A stretch of 64,000 bases of DNA, from assembly GCA_002786025.1 (NCBI GenBank), contig NHNW01000019.1, forward strand, positions 558,001-622,000, written 5' to 3'. Under the pieces are notes generated by a model. It searched no databases. It worked only from the letters and a program-made list of their open reading frames with translations, and was not told where the DNA came from. A program made the position numbers and the translations under genes. This stretch comes from Zasmidium citrigriseum (taxonomy: Eukaryota; Ascomycota; Dothideomycetes; Mycosphaerellales; Mycosphaerellaceae). This document shows, in pieces, positions 49,339 through 59,271 of this stretch. The number at the start of each line of letters is the position of its first letter. Position 1 is the first letter of the stretch.

Positions 49339-50168
49339 CTATCGATGCTGCAAATTCCTCATCGTCTCATTTTCCTCCTTCGTCGATAATCTCTGCCTCT
49401 CAGGCCTAACCCTCAACCACTCCAGCACCTCCTCCGCGCTCTTATCCGGCGGAAAAACCGGATACCACACCTTCACAATCGTCCCATCCTCAATCGCCAT
49501 CGTCAAGCGTTTGATCAACTTCTTTCCCTCCCACTCAAAAGTCGGCAACCCAAGCTCCTCTACCATCCCCAACCCCTTATCACTCAACAACTGATACGGC
49601 AAATGCACCCTCTCCTTCACCTCCTGCTGATACGCCGTGTCCTGGGTACTCGCGCCGAAGATGTGTGAGACGCCTAAGGAGAGGAATTCTTTGGACGCGT
49701 CTCGGAAACTGCAGGCTTGCGGGGTGCAGCCTCGTGCTCCCGGGATGGAGTTCCACTCATCTGGGATTTTCTCGTTGGGGGCGCCGGTGCGGGGGTAGCA
49801 GAAGATTATTGTGAGGCCGGAGAGGGTTGAGGGGTCGACTGTGTTGCCTGCTGTTGAGGGGAGGGAAAGGGAGGGGAACTTTGTTTTTGGGAGGTGGTTG
49901 CAGGCTCCGTCGTCTTTTGGGACTGGGAGGTCGGTTGGGAAGGTGAGGTCTAATGAAGGTCAGTATCATGAAGAGGCATGATTGTTTGAGAGTACTCACG
50001 AGACATGTTGCTGGATGTCGATTGCAGTCGATGCTGCCTCTGCGGGATGGCAATCGATGCCTTTCCGGACAATGCCCTTGTAGATACTCTTGGTCTGGGC
50101 GTGATTCTTGACGCTCGACTGCTCACTGTTCGTCGGAAAACCCCAATCAATGATCGAGAAGAAGACAT
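49339..50168 (-). CDS. peroxiredoxin (PrxQ/Bcp-like), predicted mitochondrial or nuclear
   Basis: Two exons on the minus strand, 50168-50000 and 49949-49339, encoding 259 residues. The N-terminus (MSSSRSLIGVFRRTVSSRAS, then ITPRPRVSTRALSG) is Arg/Ser-rich without acidic residues, like a mitochondrial presequence. The thioredoxin-like domain contains LTIIFCYPRTGAP, IPGARGCTPQACSFRD with the peroxidatic Cys and a resolving Cys five residues later, LGVSHIFGASTQDTAYQQE, LPYQLLSDKGLGMVEELGLPTF and IEDGTIVKVWYPVFPP. This is the AhpC/TSA PrxQ class, which reduces peroxides using thioredoxin. The splice gives MSHLTFPTDLP at the junction. The C-terminus is charged. Length is close to related fungal proteins. 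Base switch near 49640. Confidence 0.85.
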
Positions 50169-50393
50169 CACATCACAGAGAGCAAATGTTTGATGAGAGA
50201 GCTCTTAAGTGGGGAAGCTCTGAAGCTTGATCAATGGCCGATGGGTTCGATTTTGTACACGTCATGTCGTAGGGCGCGGAGATCAAAGGTCTCCTGTCTT
50301 TGACAAGGGAGTATTTCGATTTCTCCCGGACATCTGCATCACATGCTTGTCTCCACAACTGCCATTTCTGGTAGCTATAGCCGGTACCTTGCT

Positions 50394-52697
50394 CTACTCA
50401 ATCGACAATTTAGTCCCGTTTTCCTTCTTGACAAACTCCAAGAAAGGCTGCAGCTCTGGTGTTCTCACTCCATTGACCAGGAAGACAGGCGGCTTGCCAT
50501 ATGGCGCAGGCACGGTAGTTTCATCACCTCCCTTGTACACTGTCCCCGTCCACAAGGACTCATAGGTCCTGTTCGCATCACCAGGAAAGTACACCTCCAC
50601 TTCAAAAGTCTGTGGGTCCAACACCGGAGCGACGTAAAGGTGCTCTCCGAGATAGAAACTCTGATAGCTGATATTGCGAGCACGGATATCGTCAGGATGA
50701 TACAGGACGAGCGGACGAAGGAGAGGCCAGCCCTTGGTCTCACTCTCCGTCTCGAGGACATGTCGACGATATTTGGCCAGCGAGACGAACATGCGGGCGT
50801 TGTAGGCGTAGTAACTGTACGTTGTGCTGTTGCTGTAGAATTGGGCGTTGACTTGCGGGATGTTGCCCTCGTGGCTTCGGAAGACGGAAGACGAGACGGC
50901 GGCGAGCTCGCCCCAACGTCCGAGCAGCTCTGGCGAGCGGGTGATGTTGTAGTCCTGGTAAGTCAGGATTGTGGTGTAGCCGCCGACGTCTGAGTGCTGC
51001 TGTGCGTAGCCACTAAGTCCCATGTGGACCATGATTGTGACGACGGATTTGAGCCCATCGTTGACTGCCCAGTCTACGTTTTGGTCACCCACCCAGAAGA
51101 GGTTCATATTCCTGTTCGAGGACATTGCGGCGGATCTGTGGAAAAGGAGTGCCTCGTCCTGCAGGCCGAGATCTTCGACCACGCCACGCTGAAACTCTGC
51201 CCATTGAGATGGGTAGGCGTTATGGTAGAAGAAGGCGTCGCTGACCATGTCGTACAGCTTCGTGTCCGCAGTCACCGGAGTGTACTCTCCAAAGTCGGAC
51301 ATGAAGCCGGAGATTTTGGCGTTCCAGACCTGCTCGCGAAGCACATCCTCAAACCAGGAGCGGAGACCAGGGTTCGTAAGATCGATAATGCCAGCTTCGA
51401 TGCCAGGACCACTGGACACAACAGCCGTGTCGTTGATGGTTGTGTTTTGAACAAAGTACTTCGCAGCACTCGCCTCATCGTACAGACTTCTTCTGTAGCC
51501 CGTCGACTTGGTCGAAACGTTGGCAAGGAAGACGTTGATGTAAGAGAGCGTGCGGACATTGTGCTCATCCCTCAAGTTCTGCACAAACTCGTTCCAAGTG
51601 GGGTAGAGGACTTCATCGTTTTCCCAATTCCACCAAAGGCGAGAGATGTTCATGAATGGTCCTGCTTGGGGATGCGTTCCACACCAGTCCTGCAGCCAGA
51701 CTCCAGCAATGGGGCAGTTGATGTCGTCACTGAGACCCTGCTCAACGATTCCGTTGACCTTGTCTTGGCCGCCTTGGATTCCCAAGATTGCTCCATTATC
51801 GACCCATTTCGGCAGTGCTGGCATACGTCCAGTATATGCTGTCAGTGCTTCGATAGCGCCGAACATGTTATCTGCGCGAGTGAAAGCACCATCAACGCTG
51901 AGAGAGTCATAACGGATTGTAACCTCGTCGGGCTTCGTGAAGTTGAAGTTGGCATATCCCGTGCTCTTCTCTGAAAGATAGACGACCTTCCCGTCAGTCG
52001 AGATGTACGATGGGATCCCGGTATATGTCGTGTAATGATCGCCGCCAGAGAACGAGCCATTGGCGTTTCTGATTGACGTGATCGGCTCGTCGCCTCTTCC
52101 TTCGCCCTGCTCTCGAGAGAAGACTGGAATGCTCTGGTTCTTGAGAGACGCGAACGAAGCTTGGCCACCAAGTCCGTAGAAATCTTCGCTAGCTGATGAT
52201 GAGTAGCGGAAGTACAGCTTCTTCAACGGCTTCTCAGACTCTGTTGAGAAGATGTCCAGATAGAATGCAACTCGATCAGACAGATCGCTCGGGACCCAGA
52301 AGGTGAGAGCATAATCAGTAGATGCATCGCCGCAGTCCAGAAGCTGGCCAGAGATCTGAGTAGCCTTGCCCGTGGCGGTCCCTTCCCAGTCGATGTGATC
52401 GATGCTGGCGATGTTCTGATCCTGGCAAGTATCCTCGTCGACCTCCGTGATCTTGAAGGCTCCGCTTGAACCAACAAAGGAATCGTTCCCGGCGCTGGCG
52501 CTGATGAAGGGCTTTCCAGGAACTGTGCTCCACACGACTGAGCCTCCCCTTGTGATTTCCAGTTGGTCAACCGATCTAGCCAGTGTGAATCCTTCACCAA
52601 GACTCCATTCTCCTGTCGATGTCGAAGCAAGAACAGTCTGTGTCGAAGTTGGCCATGCCAGACTGCTTACCGCAGCCAAAGTTCTTTGGACTCTCAT
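50394..52697 (-). CDS. GH31 family glycosidase, YihQ/alpha-glucosidase-like, secreted
   Basis: 767 residues, intronless. The N-terminus (VQRTLAAVSSLAWPTSTQTVLAS) may be a weak signal peptide. Many N-glycosylation sequons (NDS, NGS, NIS, NTT, NRT) support secretion. GH31 landmarks: LYFRYSSSASEDFYGLGG, LPKWVDNGAILGIQGGQ, WLQDW, catalytic nucleophile Asp in FMSDFGEYTPV, acid/base Asp in LFWVGDQNVDW, and GLSGYAQQHSDVGGYTT. These match the YihQ-like branch (sulfoquinovosidases and related alpha-glucosidases) rather than the maltase branch. The segment after WLQDW (CGTHPQAGP) differs from what I expect of sulfoquinovosidases, so the natural substrate is open. It is separated by 296 bp from the HET gene, which is on the same strand. 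Confidence 0.87.
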   Translation of the reverse strand: MRVQRTLAAVSSLAWPTSTQTVLASTSTGEWSLGEGFTLARSVDQLEITRGGSVVWSTVPGKPFISASAGNDSFVGSSGAFKITEVDEDTCQDQNIASIDHIDWEGTATGKATQISGQLLDCGDASTDYALTFWVPSDLSDRVAFYLDIFSTESEKPLKKLYFRYSSSASEDFYGLGGQASFASLKNQSIPVFSREQGEGRGDEPITSIRNANGSFSGGDHYTTYTGIPSYISTDGKVVYLSEKSTGYANFNFTKPDEVTIRYDSLSVDGAFTRADNMFGAIEALTAYTGRMPALPKWVDNGAILGIQGGQDKVNGIVEQGLSDDINCPIAGVWLQDWCGTHPQAGPFMNISRLWWNWENDEVLYPTWNEFVQNLRDEHNVRTLSYINVFLANVSTKSTGYRRSLYDEASAAKYFVQNTTINDTAVVSSGPGIEAGIIDLTNPGLRSWFEDVLREQVWNAKISGFMSDFGEYTPVTADTKLYDMVSDAFFYHNAYPSQWAEFQRGVVEDLGLQDEALLFHRSAAMSSNRNMNLFWVGDQNVDWAVNDGLKSVVTIMVHMGLSGYAQQHSDVGGYTTILTYQDYNITRSPELLGRWGELAAVSSSVFRSHEGNIPQVNAQFYSNSTTYSYYAYNARMFVSLAKYRRHVLETESETKGWPLLRPLVLYHPDDIRARNISYQSFYLGEHLYVAPVLDPQTFEVEVYFPGDANRTYESLWTGTVYKGGDETTVPAPYGKPPVFLVNGVRTPELQPFLEFVKKENGTKLSIE

Positions 52698-52993
52698 CTT
52701 GAGGGGAAGGAGAGGGAAATCGGCAAAAGTTCCATCTCAGCAGCGGGGATTGCTCCATTTTGTACCATCGGAGACATGTCTGTTTACAAACGCCAATGGT
52801 TAGTCGCCTGCAATAGCCGACAAGGCTCAACTTCGCTTGAAGGTGTTCAGGAACAGGAAGAGGGCAGTGTGGAGAAATCTGGTGGAGGACGCGGGCTGAT
52901 GTCAGAATCCCTGCCGTTGACGCGATCGTCCTCTGATGCCAAGACATCTTCGGGTTAATGTTCTTCCAGGGGTCTGAGAGATATGAAGACGGT

Positions 52994-54787
52994 TTACCAA
53001 GTAGTTCTGCTGTCACCGAAGAGGATCTGCGACATCTTCGACGCCGGCAAGCGATTGACGAGGTATTGCACCTTGCCTCCAGACACAAGCCGGTACTCTT
53101 GTGTGCGAGCCCACCCGGTATCAGCCTCTCGAGTCTCCAGCAGGAACCGCTTGCTCTTGACAGTGCGTCGTTCTTCGGTGTGGACAGCCGTATCGATGCC
53201 GGTGTGATCGTGTTCCCAGTCTCTCATATCTAAAGTGGTGCAATCGAGTCTGGCGAAGAGTCCCGCTCTAGTCTCTTTCAACGCGAGTAAACAAGGCGTG
53301 ATGGAGGGTCCGCCAGTCCTTTTCTCGAAGTCACGGTGCCTTTCGAACGCCTGAACGTTAGAGGCAGTCTCAAGATAACCTTCGGCACAGTTTATTTGAA
53401 TGACATAGATGTCGTACCACTCCAGATAGACCGCATCGGCCACCAGTCCAAGTCCCTTGTTGGTGATGGAGTAGGGCTCGCGAGGTATCTTGTCGATTCG
53501 AAAGATATTACCCGAATTCTTGAAATCTCGAGGATGCGAGGCCAGTAGAGATAAGAGGCCGGTGCCGTCGACTCCAAGCGCGAGCGAATCATCCGGGCGG
53601 CGGGTCCATGCAAGGATGGATTCGTCGTCGGTCTGTTTGATGATCTCCTCTTGCAGGCGTAGGAAAGCTTTCTTGCCTTCTCCATATATTAAGGGCATAT
53701 TGACATTGAAAAGACCGAGTAGGCAGTACCCAAGATCTTCCTCTCTCGTCGTGACGCGAGCAGATGCCCAACTCATTCTCTGCGCAACGCTGGCGTGTTG
53801 TATAGGACCCGAGAGGTAATCCACTGGAATTCCACTGGCTTTAGCTATGATCTGACAGAAATTAGGATCGGATTTATGGCCGATTTGGTCCCAGTATTTA
53901 TTGCAGAACACGACATTTTCTGGGGCGAGCAATTCTTGTAAGGTCCAGCCCCGGATGAACCACTCCGAACTCTCGATTTCGTTCCTCAAAAAATGATCTG
54001 AATTAATGGTGTCGGGATGTTGCCAGAACTCGTGGTTGGCACGTAGTGGGTTGGAAACCGCATGTGGTTGATCAAACGATTGAGCAGAGGGTCTGTCTGA
54101 GCCTGATCCCCTTGCGAATTGCTGGACATCGGACAGGTAAGCGACACAGAATTCCGCGCGCCGATACCATGACCACATGGAATTGATGGCTTCACTGAGC
54201 TCACTGCTACTGCTTTTGTCAATACAGCAAGTATCAATCCAAGCCCAATTGATGGCGACGTTGTACTCCTCATAGGCGACTCCCAGACTTGCAGAGGGGA
54301 TGCTTGGCACGTTACTGGCAACCGAACCGTCCTTGATCTCGCTCGGAACATACTCGTCGGGATTGGCGTTGATGTCCTCAGATGCCGCGTCTACCTCATC
54401 ATCAAAGTAGAAGATGTGCTCTGGAGATGTGCTTGCCTGGCGTCTTTCCGCATATATGGACTGAAGTCGGTTGGGAAGTTCCGCGAAAGGCAGCTTGTCC
54501 ATCCAGCCGTTCACAACATTAGAATTTGTTGGAGCACTCTCTGAGAGATCCAGGAGGTGCTCTTCGGTCTCGTGATGTGCGATAGAGACTGGTCGTGGAT
54601 GATATCCTTCTCGAAGGAAAGCACAAAATCTCCTGACCTTTTCAGCTCCTGGTGTAATCAGCTCATTGAGCCTGTGATAGTCTTTGAAGGCGAGTTCGTC
54701 CGCCTCCCAACGGTGAGAAAGTATCGCGTATGGCGGTGGATCATCGAATTCTTTTTGCTCCAAAGTGTGTATATTGATGAGTCTCAT
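52994..54787 (-). CDS. HET-domain protein
   Basis: 597 residues, intronless. The N-terminus MRLINIHTLEQKEF and PYAILSHRW is the first HET block. The second block WAWIDTCCIDKSSSSELSEAINSMWSWYRRAEFCVAYLSDV comes only after an insertion of about 110 residues (acidic, Ser-rich). Then WFIRGWTLQELLAPENVVF, and the C-terminal blocks RMSWASARVTTREEDLGYCLLGLFNVNMPLIYGEG and AFLRLQEEIIKQTDDESILAW. This is the full HET pattern (PF06985), associated with heterokaryon incompatibility and programmed cell death on contact between unlike strains. HET proteins are widely expanded in this group, so the specific role is unknown. No NACHT or WD repeats are attached. Confidence 0.92.
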   Translation of the reverse strand: MRLINIHTLEQKEFDDPPPYAILSHRWEADELAFKDYHRLNELITPGAEKVRRFCAFLREGYHPRPVSIAHHETEEHLLDLSESAPTNSNVVNGWMDKLPFAELPNRLQSIYAERRQASTSPEHIFYFDDEVDAASEDINANPDEYVPSEIKDGSVASNVPSIPSASLGVAYEEYNVAINWAWIDTCCIDKSSSSELSEAINSMWSWYRRAEFCVAYLSDVQQFARGSGSDRPSAQSFDQPHAVSNPLRANHEFWQHPDTINSDHFLRNEIESSEWFIRGWTLQELLAPENVVFCNKYWDQIGHKSDPNFCQIIAKASGIPVDYLSGPIQHASVAQRMSWASARVTTREEDLGYCLLGLFNVNMPLIYGEGKKAFLRLQEEIIKQTDDESILAWTRRPDDSLALGVDGTGLLSLLASHPRDFKNSGNIFRIDKIPREPYSITNKGLGLVADAVYLEWYDIYVIQINCAEGYLETASNVQAFERHRDFEKRTGGPSITPCLLALKETRAGLFARLDCTTLDMRDWEHDHTGIDTAVHTEERRTVKSKRFLLETREADTGWARTQEYRLVSGGKVQYLVNRLPASKMSQILFGDSRTTW

Positions 54788-55619
54788 GGCGAGTACGAAA
54801 GAAGGGTAAAAGAAAGCGGCTTGACATTGTTAGTAGAACGGTTAGTCCAGAGTGTTGAAGGCAGCTGAGCTCTCTCGCAGCATGCTGGCGGCTTTCGCAA
54901 TCAACGAACAGCATGGACGCGATCGTCTATCCATATGACAATGATTCTCATGCTTTCTTCATTGAGGTACATTTGGTCATGAAAGAAGATGGCATTTTCG
55001 ATTCTGTCGATGATGATGTCCGTTGTTTGGAGGTGACGTTCGTTCGTTCTTGCCAATCATTCGCGACTTGGCCCGTGCGAGCGGAAATCCCAATTCGTCT
55101 TTCCGCTCCGAAAAATCTGCCGCCTCCCAGAACGTCAACTCTTTCACGAGCTCCCACCGAGTCGGCTCCAACATTACAAAGACGGTCTCATGAGCTCCAG
55201 CAAAGCTTCAGTGCTTTGGGCGGCAGAACGTCTGCAGTTCTCCACCAGAGCCACCAGCGTGCCGAAAGCTGGCCCGCCACTGGTCGATTGTCTTTCCATT
55301 CCAGTGGTTGAGCCCAGCGCTGATATCAGAAAATTCCAGATCATTGGACTGGGGCTATATAAGAGATAAGTCTACATACTGTGCTACCGCATCTACCACG
55401 TCACCCCATCTCTCTACCCATACTTTGCATTTTCGTCGAGCACATTAACATTCCCTCAAAGCTGTCGCCCACCTCAGAGCTTATAAAACAATCCTGGAAT
55501 GCTGTTCAAGGCTCTACTGAGTGACAGACTGCAGCATCTCGATTGCGGTTGAAGGAACGACAGGCACACAGCTTACCACCAGATCATCCTTGAATTCCAA
55601 ACCCGTACTTGCCGCCGAC
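54788..55619. promoter_or_regulatory. divergent promoter region with TATA box
   Basis: 832 bp between the HET gene (minus) and the DHA2 transporter (plus). TATATAAG at 55356-55363 is the best TATA match, 257 bp before the transporter ATG. The small ORF at 54913-55311 has no family features. Confidence 0.5.
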
Positions 55620-57563
55620 ATGGGATCAACAACGAACACCAGCACGATGCTGCACCCTCCCGAAGAGCATGAAATGGCACAAGGAGCCCGCCATCACTCT
55701 GTCGACATCGGCTCTCTGGGCGTCGAATACATGCGAGGACGACCGTTGTCTCGCAGACCATCTGAAGCATCAACGATCTCGGACTTCAATACGCTGACTT
55801 CTGGAGTTGCGACTCCAGATCCGTTGCTGGGCAAACCAGCCGCCTCTCGAGCACCATCGAGAAGCGGAGAATCCGACGACGAAGTTCGTGAGCTTGAATT
55901 GAACAAGACTAGGACTGGCGGCCATATGGGTGATGCTTTCGAAAATCTCTCTCGTGCAATCACCAACACGAGCACCGCAGACGACGGCATGGAGCTTCGT
56001 CCGACCATGAGCCACAGAGGCCGACGTCTCACTCCTGCCCCCACTGATGGCAGACGTCCATCCCACGAGCCCAGTCGATATGAAGAAGAGGGCAAGCCCG
56101 ACGGCCCTCGCAAAGCTCAAGGCGTCCCTCCAGAGCTTCGCAACCTCACTGCGGAAATCATCTTCGTGATCGTCTGCTCTGCTGGTCAACTGCTCTTCTC
56201 GTTCTTCCTGGGCAACATCACTGTCAACCAGCAGGCATTCAAAGCTGCTCTGGGCCTGCAACAGGCTCAGCTACCTTGGCTCGTTGGAGCGTTCCTGACT
56301 GCCTTGGGCCTTAGTGTTATCTTGTCTGGCTCGTTGACAGACTTGCTCCCGCCCAAGATTCTGATCGTTGGAGCATTCTTGTGGCTCACGGTCTGGAACG
56401 TCATCGGCGTCTTCTCCCTCACCGAATCTATCGCGATCCTCTTCTTCATCATGCGAGCCATGCAAGGTCTGGCCGTTGGCATCCTCGTCTCCGGCAGCAT
56501 GTCCATCCTTGGCAGAGTCTACAACCCAGGCCAACGCAAAACTCGCGTCTTCAGCGCCATGGCTGCCGCAGCCCCTTTCGGCTTCTGGCTGGGCGCTCTT
56601 CAAGGTGGTACCCTCTCCAGGGCCCTCCCATGGATCTTCGGCTCGAACGCCATCATCTGCGCCCTCTGCGCAACAGCCGCTTGGTTCACAATCCCCTCTC
56701 TCCGCCCCGTAGCAGACATCGCCGGCGCCGACGTCCCCAGCATCCGCTCCTTCGACTACAAAGGCGCCCTGGCCGCCGTAGTAGGCTGCATCTGCCTCCT
56801 CTTCGGCCTGACCCAAGGCACAGTCGCCCACTGGTCCCCCTACACCTACGCCCTAATAATCGTCGGCGTCCTCGTCATGATCCTCTTCTTCTGGATCGAA
56901 ACCCGCGTCCCACGCCCTTTAATCCCCGCGCGTCTCTGGAAAACTCCCGGTTTCGGCCCCCTAATGCTGGCCTACTTTCTCGGTTTCGGCGGTTTCGTAG
57001 GCGCTTTCCAATTCTACGCCGTCCAATTCTTCCTCAGCCAACAACACGCCTCCCCCATCACCGTCGCCCTCTACCTCCTCCCCAACGCCGTCTGCGGCGT
57101 CCTGGCCACCTTCATCGTTTCCCGCCTAATGCACCGCGTGCCCGGCCACTACATCTTCCTCGCCTCGCAACTCGCTTTCGCCCTTGGACCGGCTTTCTTC
57201 CTCCCCCAGAAGGCCTCGACGAACTACTTCTACCTCTCCATGTGGGGCATCGGACTCGCGACTTTCGGTCCCGATTTGAGTTTCGCGGCCGCGAGTATTT
57301 ATATCACGTCGAATGTGGCGAGGAGTTATCAGGGGTCTGCGGGGAGTTTGTTGGTCACGATTCAGAATTTGAGTAGTGCTATTATGACGAGTTTGGCGGA
57401 TAGTATTGCGGCTGAGGTGGATAGTAATGCGGAAGGGGAGGTCGGGTTGAAGGGGCTTAGGGCGGCTTGGTGGTTGGCTCTTGCGGCTAGTTTGGTTGGT
57501 GCGATTATTACGGCGGGGTTTGTGAGGATTCCGAAGGAGGAGGAGAAGGAACATGTTCAGTGA
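55620..57563 (+). CDS. MFS multidrug transporter, DHA2 type
   Basis: 647 residues, intronless. The open frame extends upstream to a GTG at 55521, but the first ATG is at 55620 (MGSTTNTSTML). A long hydrophilic N-terminus (about 170 residues, Ser/Arg/Pro-rich) precedes the membrane domain. About 14 helices follow: IIFVIVCSAGQLLFSFFLG, LPWLVGAFLTALGLSVILSG, the motif-A loop SLTDLLPPK, MRAMQGLAVGILVSGSMSILG, FSAMAAAAPFGFWLGALQGG, the two extra central helices (GALAAVVGCICLLFGL, ALIIVGVLVMILFFW), LMLAYFLGFGGFVGAFQFY, and so on to the C-terminal EEEKEHVQ. Pattern and length fit the aminotriazole-resistance (Atr1-like) DHA2 exporters. Substrate unknown. An abrupt change to G/T-rich third positions occurs near 57270. 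Confidence 0.87.
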   Translation: MGSTTNTSTMLHPPEEHEMAQGARHHSVDIGSLGVEYMRGRPLSRRPSEASTISDFNTLTSGVATPDPLLGKPAASRAPSRSGESDDEVRELELNKTRTGGHMGDAFENLSRAITNTSTADDGMELRPTMSHRGRRLTPAPTDGRRPSHEPSRYEEEGKPDGPRKAQGVPPELRNLTAEIIFVIVCSAGQLLFSFFLGNITVNQQAFKAALGLQQAQLPWLVGAFLTALGLSVILSGSLTDLLPPKILIVGAFLWLTVWNVIGVFSLTESIAILFFIMRAMQGLAVGILVSGSMSILGRVYNPGQRKTRVFSAMAAAAPFGFWLGALQGGTLSRALPWIFGSNAIICALCATAAWFTIPSLRPVADIAGADVPSIRSFDYKGALAAVVGCICLLFGLTQGTVAHWSPYTYALIIVGVLVMILFFWIETRVPRPLIPARLWKTPGFGPLMLAYFLGFGGFVGAFQFYAVQFFLSQQHASPITVALYLLPNAVCGVLATFIVSRLMHRVPGHYIFLASQLAFALGPAFFLPQKASTNYFYLSMWGIGLATFGPDLSFAAASIYITSNVARSYQGSAGSLLVTIQNLSSAIMTSLADSIAAEVDSNAEGEVGLKGLRAAWWLALAASLVGAIITAGFVRIPKEEEKEHVQ

Positions 57564-57655
57564 AGTAGTAGTAGGTAGACAAGACGCTCTCGCTCGTTGG
57601 GTATCATAGTCGTCATGAACAAAAGAAAAAGTCGCAGTCCATCTTCACCCAGAAC

Positions 57656-58896
57656 CTAAGCCCTCGGCTTGCCCTTGCCTCTCGTCGCGCGAGCAGGCAG
57701 CACGCGCCTCTTCTCCGTGGCCTCAGCGGTGGCCGAGGGGCTCTCACCACCCTCGCCATCCCCGCCATCCACACGGCGTCTCTTGCCACCAGCACCCTCC
57801 TCGCTGGCCTGGACGGCCCCCTCGAGCTGGGGATCGCCGCCCAGGTCCAGCTCCTCCGCTCCACGCTTGCGGCCTCTAGGAGAGGGCTTCTCCGCGGGCT
57901 CGACCAGCTGAGGGCCGGTCTTCGAGTACTTCACCTCGCGGTTCTCGAATTCGGCTGGCGTGGTCTTGAGTACCAGCGCCTTGGAGGTGAGGTTGAAGGC
58001 TAGGACTTTGCGGTTGCCCGGGCGGAAGTGAGCGTATTTGGCCATGAAGGCCGGGGCCGCGTTCTCGCCGTCGCTGGGGAGAGGGAGGTTGGCATCCCAG
58101 AGGACGATCTCTATCGAATTGGTTAGGACTGTGGCAATGGAGAGGGGTATGAGGGTATGAACGTACTCTCGGAGCCGTAGAGATAGATCTGGTTGCGTGG
58201 GATCTTCTTTGGCTTACGGCGCCTAGGAGAGGCGAGCTTGTTGGCGACGGCTGTCTTGGTGACGGCTGCTGCTGGCTTGGTGATGGCGGCTTTCTTGCCT
58301 TTGCCTTTGCCCTTGCCTTTGGCTTTGGGACTGGCGGGCTTGGACTCGTCGGAGGTGCTGTCAGTAGTGCCGTTGGTGGTGGTGGTACCGCTCTGAGCAG
58401 CAGCAGCCTCATCGATCTCGTAGGCATCGTCAGGGTAGCGGTCTGGGCGAAGGCCGACCTTATCCAGGTAGTTGTCGAGCTTGTCGCGATAGCGGTCTTG
58501 CTCATCCTCAGTCCATGGGAAGCCCTTGGGCATCGACATGAAGTTGTCGACACGGCGCTCTGGAATTCCCATGACGGCTTTGATCGTGGCGTCGTCCCAG
58601 CCGAAGCCCTTGAAGTCGTCGATGATGTTGGTGCCGTCTTTGCCGATCGTCTTTGGGTTCTCCATGCCTTCGACTGGCTTGAAGGGTTTGCGACGAGCTG
58701 GATCGGTAGCCTGTGGCGCTTGTGGAGCGGTGTTGGCAGTGCCGGAGGTGTTGGCGGTTTTGGCAGTGGTGTTGCGCTTAGGACGGCCTGAGTTGTAGGT
58801 GGTCGCAGGATTAGCGGTGTTGGTGTTGTTTGCAGGTCCAGCTGCGTTGTTGTTGGTGGCAGAGTTGGCGGTGGTGTTGCGCTTAGGGCGAGCCAT
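57656..58896 (-). CDS. unknown basic, Ala/Thr/Lys-rich nuclear protein
   Basis: Two exons on the minus strand, 58896-58167 and 58110-57656, encoding 394 residues. I do not recognise a family. The N-terminus carries two RPKRNTTA repeats resembling AT-hook cores within Asn/Thr/Ala-rich sequence. A short folded-looking domain follows (IIDDFKGFGWDDATIKAVMG, RRVDNFMSMPKGFPWTEDEQDRY, YPDDAYEID). Next come basic runs (KGKGKGKGKK, RRRKPKKIPRNQIYLYG), a conserved-looking block across the splice (SES-KIVLWDANLPLPSDG, FMAKYAHFRPGNRKVLAF, ENREVKYSKTGPQ), and a basic tail with KRRRVDGG and RATRGKGKPRA. The composition suggests a DNA-binding or chromatin protein. Confidence 0.72.
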
Positions 58897-59271
58897 GGCG
58901 GAAGGCGTGATTAGTAGGTTCGGCGGTTGGCTGTTGAACAGAAAGTGCGACCAGCGCAGGAATGATTACAATGAATGCAAGAAGGCGATGTGTTGGTACA
59001 GGATGTTTGCCAAAGGATGTTGTCGAGGGGAAGAGGAAGAAGGACGCTGGCGGGCGAGAAAAGGTGGTGCGTCGCTGGACAATAGGAAGTGGTTCCTATT
59101 GAGAAGCGAATATGTCCACCCCACTGCTACCCGCTGCGCGCTGTGTGCTTAAGTCGGCGACGGCAGGTTCCGGACAACGAGGAGGTTTGGGACGATTGGA
59201 ATCGAAAGTGGATTTTCGGTCGTGGTGAAAGATGTGTTCGACGCATAACACATGAAACTACCCTTCGACAT
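58897..59271. other. intergenic region
   Basis: 375 bp between the basic nuclear protein gene start and the 3' end of COQ7; both are on the minus strand. Unsupported short ORFs only. Confidence 0.4.

Noticed and set aside
50994..51974. 326-codon plus-strand ORF
   Set aside because: Antisense shadow of the GH31 glycosidase, whose catalytic motifs fix the coding strand.
55521..55619. N-terminal extension of the DHA2 transporter
   Set aside because: The extension begins at GTG and has no ATG; the first ATG in good context is 55620.
56381..57376. 331-codon plus-strand ORF, Arg/Pro/His-rich
   Set aside because: It overlaps the DHA2 transporter in another frame. The transporter frame has membrane helices and family motifs; this one has only composition bias from C-rich codons.
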